A DNA stretch of 64,000 nucleotides from Palsa-504 sp963808315 (GTDB lineage: Bacteria; Actinomycetota; Actinomycetes; Streptosporangiales; Streptosporangiaceae), in assembly GCA_963808315.1 (NCBI GenBank), contig CAWEFK010000016.1:186001-250000 (forward strand), read 5' to 3'. Under the pieces are notes generated by a model. That model searched no databases. It worked only from the letters and a program-made list of their open reading frames with translations, and was not told the DNA's origin. Shown here in pieces: positions 51,080 through 58,518 of this stretch. The translations under genes were made by a program, and so were the position numbers. Each line of letters starts with the position of its first letter. Within the stretch, counting starts at the first letter, position 1.

Positions 51080-53518
51080 CTAGGCCTGGCCGGGGACGAC
51101 CAGCCGGGGATCTTGGGGCGCCAGGTCGCGGTAGGCCGTGTCCACGTCCGCGGCGGTCAGCGTGGTCAGGTCCGCCGCGGTCGCCTGCTCGCCCAGCCGG
51201 ACCACCCGGACGTCCCGGACGGCGCAGGCCCGCTCGAACAGCGACCGGGCGAACCGGCCGTTGCCCAGCTCGTCGATCCGGCCGCTGCCGCACGCGTGGG
51301 AGAAGATCGCGCCGAGGACCTCCACCGCCGCCGGGTCGAACATGTCCCCGGCCTGCTCGGCCAGCAGGACGGCGATCCGCACCAGGTCTTGCGGCTGGTA
51401 GCTGGGGAACGTGACCCGGGTGCTGAACCGCGAGGCCAGGCCGGGGTTGCTGCGCAGGAACCTGTCCATGTCGTCCGGGTACCCGGCCAGCACGATCACC
51501 AGCCGGTCCCGGTCGTCCTCGGCCCGCTTGAGCAGCGTCTGCACCGCCTCGGAGCCGAACGCGTCCCCGCCGGAGTACCCGTCGTTGTGCAGGGAGTACG
51601 CCTCGTCGATGAACAGCACGCCGCCGATGGCCGAGTCGATCAGCTTGCCGGTCTTGATCGCGGTCGAGCCGAGGTGCTCGCCGACCAGGTCGGCCCGGTG
51701 CGCCTCCACCACCGCGGGCCGGGCCAGCAGGCCGAGCGCGGCGAAGATCCGGCCGAGGATGCGGGCCACGGTGGTCTTGCCGGTGCCGGGCGGCCCGCTG
51801 AACACGAAGTGCCGGGCGGGCGGCTGGCTGGCCAGGCCGTGGGTGTCGCGCATCTTGGCCACCCGCAGCTGCGCGGCGATGGCGCGGACCTGCTGCTTGA
51901 CCGGCTCGAGTCCGACCAGTTCGTCCAGCTCGGCGATCGCGCCCTCCACCGTGGGCGTGTCCTCGTAGCCGCGCAGCCGGGAGGTCAGCTCGGCGAACGC
52001 CTGCTGCAGATCACCGCCCTGGATCGTGACCAGGTCCTTGGCCGCGGGCTCGGTCGTCCCGGTCATCACCCGCACGTCCCGCGCCTGGCCGGCCTTCTCG
52101 AGCAGGCTCCGGACAAACCGCCCGTTGCCGAGCTCGTCGGCGATCCGGCGGCGGCCCACCTCCTCCAGCGTGCGCCACAGCACCGGCCGCGCGTCCGGGT
52201 CGAGATGCTCACCGCGGCGGTCAAGCGCGGACTCGGCCAGCGCCAGCATCTCCGGCGGCGAGTAGCTCGAGAACTTCAGCCGGGTGGCGAAGCGCGAGGC
52301 CAGCCCGGGGTTGGAGGCCAGGAACGTCTCCATCTGCTTCTCGTAACCGGCCAGGATGATGATGAGGTCCTCGCGGTTGTCCTCGGCCCGCTTGAGCAGC
52401 GCCTGGACGGCCTCGACCCCGAACCGGTCGCTCTGTCCGTCGCCCTCGTTGACCAGGCTGTACGCCTCGTCGATGAAGAGCAGCCGGCCCAGCGCGGAAT
52501 CGACGAGCTCGTTGGTCTTGATCGCGGTCGCGCCGAGGTACTCCCCGACCAGGTCGGCGCGGTGCGCCTCGATCACGTCGGGCCACTCGAGCAGGCCGAA
52601 GGCGTAGAAGATCTTGGCCAGCACCCGGGCCACCGTGGTCTTGCCTGTCCCGGGCGGCCCGAGGAAGACGAAATGCCGCATCGGCTTGTCGGTGGTGACG
52701 CCGGCGACCGCCCGCCGCCGCGCGGCCTCGATGGAGGCGGCGATCGAGCGCACCTGCTCCTTGACCGGCATCAGCCCGATCATCGCATCGAGCTCGGCCA
52801 TGGCGTCCTCGACGGAGATCTGCGGCCGGGGCCTCGGCGGCCCGGAGCTATTGCCCTGATGGTCGCGGGAGGCCTGCTCGGCGTAGGGCAGCGCGGCGGC
52901 CTGGGCCCGGACGCCGTAGGAGGGCTGGGAGCCCGGATGCCCGGCCCCCGACCCGCTCTGCGCCGTCCCCGGCTTCTTGGCCGACCCGGGCGGGACCGTC
53001 CCATCGGGATACATCCGGGCGTCCTGCACTCCCTTAGCCAGCCGCCAGCCGACCACGGCGAACGCGATGAGAACGGCCGCGATCGCCCCGACCAGAGGCT
53101 GGTGCGGCCAGATCCGCAGCAGGACCACGCCGGCCGGCAGGGACCACAGCATCGACCACGCGGTGGTGCGGCACGGCTCGTACCAGCGGGCCAGCGGTCT
53201 CGTGCCGGACGTCCAGGCCACGACGAAGGGCAGGACGAGCAGCACGGCTACCCAGGGCCTGTGCACCTGGGAGAAGGCGGCGACCGCGAAGCCCCAGCAG
53301 GCGACGGCGAAGGCCGCGCCGCGGCCGGCCCGTTTCTGGGCCACGGCGACCGCCCCGCTGCCCATGGCGAACAGGATGACGACGGGGGACAAGAAGACGG
53401 CGGCAACGAGAACCAGGAGCTTGACGACAAGGGGCGCCCGGCCCACCCACCGCAGCATCCGGCCGCTCAGGGTGGGCTTGTCGCGCGCGGCGGGCTGGGC
53501 CCTGTCGTTTGGCAGCAT
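51080..53518 (-). CDS. Membrane protein with two CbxX/CfqX-type AAA+ ATPase domains, 812 aa
   Basis: Tandem AAA+ protein. Residues 25-165 hold several hydrophobic helices (LVVKLLVLVAAVFLSPVVIL, FAVACWGFAVAAF, WVAVLLVLPFVVAW, LVGAIAAVLIAFAVVGW). A Pro/Ser linker (about 170-240) leads to two ATPase modules. The first has HFVFLGPPGTGKTTVARVL and LLFIDEAYSLVNE; the second has HFVFSGPPGTGKTTVARIL and VLFIDEAYSLHND. Both belong to the CbxX/CfqX-SpoVK-EccA group, each with sensor residues (GLASRFATR, GLASRFSTR). EccA proteins serve type VII secretion, but no ESX genes are here. The protein is unbroken and upstream of the 5-oxoprolinase. Function is unknown. Confidence 0.85.
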   Translation of the reverse strand: MLPNDRAQPAARDKPTLSGRMLRWVGRAPLVVKLLVLVAAVFLSPVVILFAMGSGAVAVAQKRAGRGAAFAVACWGFAVAAFSQVHRPWVAVLLVLPFVVAWTSGTRPLARWYEPCRTTAWSMLWSLPAGVVLLRIWPHQPLVGAIAAVLIAFAVVGWRLAKGVQDARMYPDGTVPPGSAKKPGTAQSGSGAGHPGSQPSYGVRAQAAALPYAEQASRDHQGNSSGPPRPRPQISVEDAMAELDAMIGLMPVKEQVRSIAASIEAARRRAVAGVTTDKPMRHFVFLGPPGTGKTTVARVLAKIFYAFGLLEWPDVIEAHRADLVGEYLGATAIKTNELVDSALGRLLFIDEAYSLVNEGDGQSDRFGVEAVQALLKRAEDNREDLIIILAGYEKQMETFLASNPGLASRFATRLKFSSYSPPEMLALAESALDRRGEHLDPDARPVLWRTLEEVGRRRIADELGNGRFVRSLLEKAGQARDVRVMTGTTEPAAKDLVTIQGGDLQQAFAELTSRLRGYEDTPTVEGAIAELDELVGLEPVKQQVRAIAAQLRVAKMRDTHGLASQPPARHFVFSGPPGTGKTTVARILGRIFAALGLLARPAVVEAHRADLVGEHLGSTAIKTGKLIDSAIGGVLFIDEAYSLHNDGYSGGDAFGSEAVQTLLKRAEDDRDRLVIVLAGYPDDMDRFLRSNPGLASRFSTRVTFPSYQPQDLVRIAVLLAEQAGDMFDPAAVEVLGAIFSHACGSGRIDELGNGRFARSLFERACAVRDVRVVRLGEQATAADLTTLTAADVDTAYRDLAPQDPRLVVPGQA

Positions 53519-53863
53519 CTCGCTTCCTCGCCCCTAGTGCCTGCCACGCCGTCCCGCGAGCCAGGCGATAAGGTCGCCTCGCCCACGTCCCCCGCACCTG
53601 GTTGCCGGACAGTCGTATGTCTTGTATAGCGCATCACCAATGATCGCGACAGCGCACACGTCGGTACTGTCGGTGAAATTCGCGCCGCAATCGCCCTGAA
53701 TCGGAGGTCTCGTAGCCGAACGTGGCTGCATAACCACGATGGACCGGGCCATCGCCGGCGCGTCAAGATAATCAGCATCACAAATACGAACATCCCCGGC
53801 GTCACATCTTCCCAAAGACCCCAAAGTCCGCTATATCACGCAAAAGTCACACAAGGAGCTTAT
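53519..53863. other. Intergenic region, promoter of the amidohydrolase
   Basis: About 345 bases, lower in GC than the flanks. AAGGAG (53853-53858) is the ribosome site of the amidohydrolase. A 96-codon minus-strand frame (53534-53824) has poor codon bias and three Cys in its C-terminal part; I do not accept it as a gene. Confidence 0.55.
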
Positions 53864-55096
53864 ATGTACAGGATCGAGGCTGACTTGATTATTCCCGGGC
53901 ACGGCGCTCCCATACGTGACGGCGTGGTCCTTCTTGACGGTCCCCTGATCAGCTACGCGGGGCCGGCCGCCGTGGCCCCGCAGGAGCCTGGAGCCGCTGT
54001 GACCCGGGCGGTGGCGGTCATGCCCGGGATGTGGGAATGCCACGGGCATCTCATGGGGACCAGGACCTTCGACCTGGACCGCCTCCCGCTCGAACCCGAG
54101 GCGCTGCGCGCGGCCCGCTGCACCCGGGACCTGCGGGCCGCGCTCGACGCGGGAATCACCTCGGTGCGCGACGTCGGCGGCCTGGGCGTCCACCTGGCCC
54201 GCGCCGTGGCCGAGGGCACCGTGCCCGGCCCGACGATCTACGGCGCGGGGGCGATCCTGAGCACCACCGGAGGCCACGGCGACCTGCACGCGTTCCCGCT
54301 CGACTGGATCGAGGACTACGCCAGGCGGGCCGGCATGCTGCGGCTGGCCGACGGCCCCGACGAGTGCGCCAAGGCGGTTCGCGAGCAGCTCAGGCGCAAC
54401 GCCAGGCTGATCAAGGTGTGCGCGTCCGGGGGCGTGCTCTCCGAGCTCGACGACCCGATCCACCAGCAGTTCACGCTGGCCGAGCTGCGGGCCATCGTGG
54501 AGGTGGCGGGGCTGGCCGACCGGGTGGTCGCGGCGCACTGCCACGGCAAGCCCGGCATCATGGCGGCCCTGCGGGCCGGCGTGCGGACCATCGAGCACGG
54601 CACCTACCTCGACGACGAATGCTGTGACGCGATGCGCGAGTGCGACGCGATCCTGGTCCCGACCAGGACGATCATCGAGGAGATGCTGGCGAATTCCGCG
54701 GCCGTACCCGATTACGCGATGGCCAAGCTCGAGCTGGTCGCCGACGTGCACGCGCAGGCGGTGGCGCGGGCTTACGAGCACGGCGTCACCATCGCCATGG
54801 GCACCGACATCGCCCTGAGCGGCCGTGGCCTGCCGAACGCATGGGGCCAGAACGGGTCGGAGCTCAGCTACCTGGTGAAGCTGGGCATGACCCCGCTCGA
54901 GGCCATCGAGGCGGCCACCGCGACCGGGCCGCTCACCCTCGGGCCGCAGGCGCCGCGTAGCGGCCGGCTCGCCGAGGGCTACGACGCCGACGTGATCACC
55001 CTGGACGCCGATCCGCTGGCGGACATCGGCGTGCTCGCCGATCCCGGCCACGTCACCGCGGTCTGGACCGGCGGCCGTCAGGTCAAGGCAGGCTAG
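53864..55096 (+). CDS. Amidohydrolase-superfamily protein (imidazolonepropionase/Xaa-Pro dipeptidase-like), 410 aa
   Basis: Complete binuclear-metal hydrolase. Metal residues: CHGHLMG (HxH, after VMPGMWE), the carboxylated Lys in RLIKVCASGGVLSELDD, His in VVAAHCHGKPGIM, His in RTIEHGTYLDDECC, and Asp in IAMGTDIALSGRGL. The composite sandwich is complete at both ends (LDGPLISYAGPAAVAPQEP and VITLDADPLADIGVL). It begins at ATG 53864 with an ideal AAGGAG. The family includes dipeptidases and lactonases; the substrate is unknown. Its stop overlaps the convergent acetyltransferase by 4 bases. Confidence 0.92.
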   Translation: MYRIEADLIIPGHGAPIRDGVVLLDGPLISYAGPAAVAPQEPGAAVTRAVAVMPGMWECHGHLMGTRTFDLDRLPLEPEALRAARCTRDLRAALDAGITSVRDVGGLGVHLARAVAEGTVPGPTIYGAGAILSTTGGHGDLHAFPLDWIEDYARRAGMLRLADGPDECAKAVREQLRRNARLIKVCASGGVLSELDDPIHQQFTLAELRAIVEVAGLADRVVAAHCHGKPGIMAALRAGVRTIEHGTYLDDECCDAMRECDAILVPTRTIIEEMLANSAAVPDYAMAKLELVADVHAQAVARAYEHGVTIAMGTDIALSGRGLPNAWGQNGSELSYLVKLGMTPLEAIEAATATGPLTLGPQAPRSGRLAEGYDADVITLDADPLADIGVLADPGHVTAVWTGGRQVKAG

Positions 55097-55584
55097 GGCA
55101 CGCGCAGGGTGAGGTCCAGCTCGTCGTGGAGGGGGATGCCGTAGTCACCTGTCCTGGGGATCTGGGGCTTTTCCAGCCGGGACCTGTCCACCGCGCCTGG
55201 CCGCAGCTCGGCCAGCCGGAACCCGCGGCGCTGGTAAAAGCGGAGCGCGTCGACGTTGTCGTTGGTGGTGGTGAGGCGGATCTCGGGGCAGCGGAAGTGC
55301 CGCGCCGCTCCCACGGCGGCGTCGATCAGCATCGTCCCGATCCCGATCCTGCGATCGATGGCGTTGAGCGTGACGATCTCCAGCGTGTCCCCCACCAGCT
55401 GGTAGGTGAGCAGGCCGACGACACGACGGGATCGTTCGGCAATAAATCCGCCAAGCTCGGCCGGGCGCAGCAGGTTGCCGTGGACGGCGACGAGTTCGGA
55501 GCCCCATAGTTCGGCGACAAGCCACGAGAGCATCGGCCGGTCACCCTCGCTGACCGGCCTGATCTTGATCTCCGGCTCGCTCAC
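55093..55584 (-). CDS. GNAT-family N-acetyltransferase, 163 aa
   Basis: Transfers an acetyl group from acetyl-CoA to an amine. The CoA loop is TLNAIDRRIGIGTMLID (variant of R/Q-x-x-G-x-G/A), followed by EIRLTTTNDNVDALRFYQRR and GFRLAELRPGAVDRSR. The first strands are EIKIRPVSEGDRPMLSWLV and GFIAERSRRVVGLLTYQLV. It is complete and unbroken. The acceptor is not determinable. It is convergent with the amidohydrolase and divergent from the DoxX gene. Confidence 0.9.
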   Translation of the reverse strand: MSEPEIKIRPVSEGDRPMLSWLVAELWGSELVAVHGNLLRPAELGGFIAERSRRVVGLLTYQLVGDTLEIVTLNAIDRRIGIGTMLIDAAVGAARHFRCPEIRLTTTNDNVDALRFYQRRGFRLAELRPGAVDRSRLEKPQIPRTGDYGIPLHDELDLTLRVP

Positions 55585-55639
55585 CCCGCCATTATGCAGC
55601 CCGGCGTTACAACACTGGTTTCATGGGCAGTGAGCATGC

Positions 55640-56185
55640 ATGCCTGTACTGAGAGCTTTCGCGCGCCCCATGGTGGCGTCCATCTTTATCCTGCAAGGTT
55701 ATGACACCCTCCGGCACCCCGAGCGGGTCGCCGCGGCCGCCGAGCCCGTGGTCCGGCCGGTGGCCGAACGGGTGCCCGCGGTACCCGCCAAGACCGAGCA
55801 GGCCGTGCGCCTCAACGGCGCCGTCCAGCTGGCGGCCGGCTCGCTGCTGGCCCTGGGCCGGTTCCCGCGGCTGTCCGCGCTCGCGATCGCCGCGACCCTG
55901 GTCCCCACGACCCTGGCCGGGCACCGGTTCTGGGAGGAAGATGAGGACAAGGACCAGGCGCAGCAGCGGATCCACTTCCTCAAGAACCTGTCGATGTTCG
56001 GCGGCCTGCTGATCGCCGCCGCGGACACCGCGGGGAACCCGTCGATCGCCTGGCGCACCAGGCACGCGGCCAAGACGGCGCGGCGGGAGGCCACCATGGT
56101 GGCGAAGACGGCCAAGACGTCGGGCAAGGTCGGCGCCAAGGCGGGCGTCAAGGCTGGCCAGGTCAGCAGCCGGCTTCCCGGCTAA
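55640..56185 (+). CDS. DoxX-family membrane protein, 181 aa
   Basis: Inner-membrane protein of the DoxX fold. It has the opening MPVLRAFARPMVASIFILQG, the Pro-rich loop RPVAERVPAVPAKTEQAVRL, then helices NGAVQLAAGSLLALGRFPRL and SALAIAATLVPTTLAGHRF, and FLKNLSMFGGLLIAAADT. The C-terminal 50 residues are basic and repetitive (Ala/Lys-rich, TAKTSGKVGAKAGVKAGQ), a tail likely to be cytosolic. DoxX proteins act in thiol and redox stress and are often near sulfur-transfer genes; none is here. Confidence 0.87.
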   Translation: MPVLRAFARPMVASIFILQGYDTLRHPERVAAAAEPVVRPVAERVPAVPAKTEQAVRLNGAVQLAAGSLLALGRFPRLSALAIAATLVPTTLAGHRFWEEDEDKDQAQQRIHFLKNLSMFGGLLIAAADTAGNPSIAWRTRHAAKTARREATMVAKTAKTSGKVGAKAGVKAGQVSSRLPG

Positions 56186-56265
56186 TCACCAGTCGGCTTC
56201 CCGGCTAGTCACCCTGGGTCGGTACCGGTCCCCCGCTAGTCACCCTGGGTCGGTACCGGTCCCCC
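56171..56265. repeat. Tandem repeat block at the 3' junction of the doxX and nitroreductase genes
   Basis: A 31-base unit is exactly duplicated (56204-56234 and 56235-56265), and just before it CGGCTTCCCGGCTARTCACC is present twice, at 56171 and 56194. The block begins in the last codons of the DoxX gene and extends into the last codons of the nitroreductase gene on the other strand. Confidence 0.85.
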
Positions 56266-57556
56266 GCACCAGCCAGCGCGGCGGGTCACAGCGGCAGTCG
56301 AGCACGTCCGGGTCCTCCCGGCGCGTGGGCACGGCACCGTGCCTCGCGTATCCCACCCGGATGACCAGCTGCGGATAATCGGGAAATGCCGCTGGCCGGT
56401 GGCGCGGGCCCGGGTCGCGCTGAAGGGGCGGAATACACGAGTCATCGTGGTGAGCCGCAGACGCCCTCGACAAGGCCGCGGCGAACTCCAGCGGAGCCGT
56501 AACCTGGTCAGGCCTGGCGTTTACTTCGAGCCGCGGCCGAACGTCGTGGTCGCGCAGCTCGAACGGCTGGGTAAGAAACGACGCCGACACCCCGTAGCGG
56601 GTGGCCGTCAGCAGAGCATGCTGCAGCGCCTGCCCGGCGCGCAGCCAGTCAAGTGGCTGGTCACACCTGGTCGACAGGAGCATGAGCTGCGGAAGACGCT
56701 CGAACCGCCGCCCGCGGTGCCCGCTTGGCTCCGGGTCGGCCTGGGAACTTTCGTCCTCGGGTCCGGCTGTCCCGGCTGGTCCGGCTGGGGGCGTGCCGGG
56801 GCGGAAGTTCCTGACCGGCGAAGAGGTCTGGTGCCAGCCGCCGTGGGGGGCGCAGGCCGGCCCGAAAGCGGCGGCGGGAACACCGATATCTCGATCGCCC
56901 TCGTGGGTCCACCGGGTAAGTTCGGAGGCGTACTGGGCGTCGGCACGCAACGTGGTGTCCGCGCTTTCCGCTTCTCGCAGCCATCTCCTGACCTCAGGCC
57001 GGCTGAGCACCCGGAGTCGGCTCCCGTACTTGGCGGCCGCCAGTTCCATGGCCGCGAGAATGGTGGGCGGTACTGGATCACCCTTCATCAGCCCCCGGCC
57101 GGCACCGCCGTACGGCCAGCGGTCGGTGTGCCGCCACGGGATGGCGTCATACAGCTCCTGCAGGACGCTGCCAGGCGGGTGGATGTGGCCGGTCACGATC
57201 TCCACGGTCGCCAGCACCGACCTGTCCTGCGGATAGGGAAGCAGATGGACCGTGAGGTCGTGTCCCGCCGTCCGGATAGCTAGCCGCAGGTTGCACAATG
57301 CGGCACCACAGCTCATGATCAGCTCGCGAGACCCGGGGTCGATGCTGGACAGCCGGCGATCCCCGTCGGTGAGCTCCAGGCCGTGTTCCCTGAGATGCTC
57401 GTACGCGCTGCCTTCGCCCACCCGGGCGCACACATCCAGGCGGTCGTCGGCGAGAATCCGGAACCACCAGGGCTGGGTGTTAAAGACGGACGGTGCCTGC
57501 TGCACGGGCTCGAGCAGCCGGAAGGTGCTGTCCGCATGGGCGAAGGGCTGGTACAT
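56240..57556 (-). CDS. Acg-family FMN-binding nitroreductase-like protein, 438 aa
   Basis: Homologue of the mycobacterial Acg (Rv2032) flavoprotein family, hypoxia/dormancy-induced in mycobacteria. The opening HADSTFRLLEPVQQAPSVFN leads to TQPWWFRILADDRLDVCAR and the flavin-pocket SRELIMSCGAALCNLRLAIR. Later come HLLPYPQDRSVLATVEIVTG, the helix LHALLTATRYGVSASFLTQP-like region and FPDYPQLVIRVGYARHGAVP. The stretch after SASFLTQP is oddly Asp/Arg/Pro-rich and may contain two compensating frame changes. Some Acg proteins bind FMN with a closed active site and may store rather than use flavin. The gene begins at ATG 57556. Confidence 0.85.
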   Translation of the reverse strand: MYQPFAHADSTFRLLEPVQQAPSVFNTQPWWFRILADDRLDVCARVGEGSAYEHLREHGLELTDGDRRLSSIDPGSRELIMSCGAALCNLRLAIRTAGHDLTVHLLPYPQDRSVLATVEIVTGHIHPPGSVLQELYDAIPWRHTDRWPYGGAGRGLMKGDPVPPTILAAMELAAAKYGSRLRVLSRPEVRRWLREAESADTTLRADAQYASELTRWTHEGDRDIGVPAAAFGPACAPHGGWHQTSSPVRNFRPGTPPAGPAGTAGPEDESSQADPEPSGHRGRRFERLPQLMLLSTRCDQPLDWLRAGQALQHALLTATRYGVSASFLTQPFELRDHDVRPRLEVNARPDQVTAPLEFAAALSRASAAHHDDSCIPPLQRDPGPRHRPAAFPDYPQLVIRVGYARHGAVPTRREDPDVLDCRCDPPRWLVRGTGTDPG

Positions 57557-57636
57557 GGCACACCTCTATCGGCTCGGCATCTAGACTCAGCCTGCCCGTC
57601 GAAGCGCCCGGCCACAGCCGGCTAACGTCCCACTGG

Positions 57637-58323
57637 TCAGCGCCGTTCGTCCTGTCCGGGCGGAGGAAGTCGCGGATGCTGCCAGCGATCGATCTCGCCA
57701 CGCCCTACGCGATTCGAGGTGGTGCAGACATCCTCCACCCACTGCTGCATCTGGGCGGGCACCAGTGGCCACGTCGGTGGCGTCATCCCACCCGGGAACG
57801 GGTGAATGTCGTGCTCGCGGAAGCTGCCCGGCCCTTCACGATCGGTGGCGTCCGGTTGCGGCGCCACGTCCTAGACGGGGGTCATCGCCAGGTGGTGGAC
57901 ATGGCGGACCTCGCTTATGGTGAGGAGGCGGCCGTCATGCCAGTCGCCAGGTTCCATGGCCTGCCCGTAAACCCAGCGGGCGGCATCCGCGTATCCCTTG
58001 ACCTCGTTGTACTCCCGTAGCGGCTTCGCGCCCACGGCCCGGCCCTGGATCAAGAGCATCTCGACCTCGCGCAGGACCAGCGTGTTGCCCTCCAGTGCGG
58101 TGGAGTGGTGCGCCTCCTGATGCCAGATGTCAGCCCAGATCGATTCGGCCTCTTTCGGGTTTGGCAGTCCCCCGAAGCGCTGGTCCAGCTCGGTCAGGGG
58201 CATGACCAAGTCGTTCGTAGACGCTGGCCCTGCTTGGTCGGCCTCTGCCCGCCACGGCACCTCCGTCCATGCTTCACGAACCAAAGTTGGTACATCAGCT
58301 TGATAGCTAATTGAACATACCAA
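57637..58323 (-). pseudogene. Fic-family protein N-terminal half, catalytic core missing
   Basis: Fic proteins AMPylate target proteins with an HPFxxGNGR loop. This fragment has the Fic N-terminus DVPTLVREAWTEVPWRAEAD, the inhibitory helix motif HHSTALEGNTLVLREVEMLL (S-x3-E-G) and VKGYADAARWVYGQA. One frame change near 57870 leads into GSFREHDIHPFPGGMTPPTW and PLVPAQMQQWVEDVC. The protein then ends without the catalytic loop, and none is found downstream before the nitroreductase gene. A start codon is not clear (TTG 58323 or later). I call it a truncated remnant: the inhibitory part survives while the enzyme is lost. Confidence 0.7.
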
Positions 58324-58404
58324 CTATGCACGGCCAAGGTACGCGTGGGCCACATCCCATGATGACTGGGGCCACTGACATCCGATCTCGGGTCCGAGCA
58401 AGCG

Positions 58405-58445
58405 CAAGTCGAGCCTGTTGCATCAGATGCAACAGGCTCGACTTG
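58405..58445. repeat. Perfect 41-base palindrome downstream of nrdJ
   Basis: Arms CAAGTCGAGCCTGTTGCATC (58405-58424) and GATGCAACAGGCTCGACTTG (58426-58445) are exact inverse complements around a single A. It lies about 75 bases past the nrdJ stop and in the AT-richer stretch before the Fic remnant. It could act as a terminator in either direction, although no U-tract follows, or be a small mobile-element or recombination-site relic. Confidence 0.75.
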
Positions 58446-58518
58446 ATAAGCGCCCAAGAAGAACACAGCTTCCCGAACGCACCCATCTGAGCAGGGAACT
58501 CTGTTCTGAGAGCAGCTC

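Noticed and set aside
53534..53824. 96-codon minus-strand frame with a Cys-containing end
   Set aside because: Weak codon bias, no ribosome site and no recognisable family.
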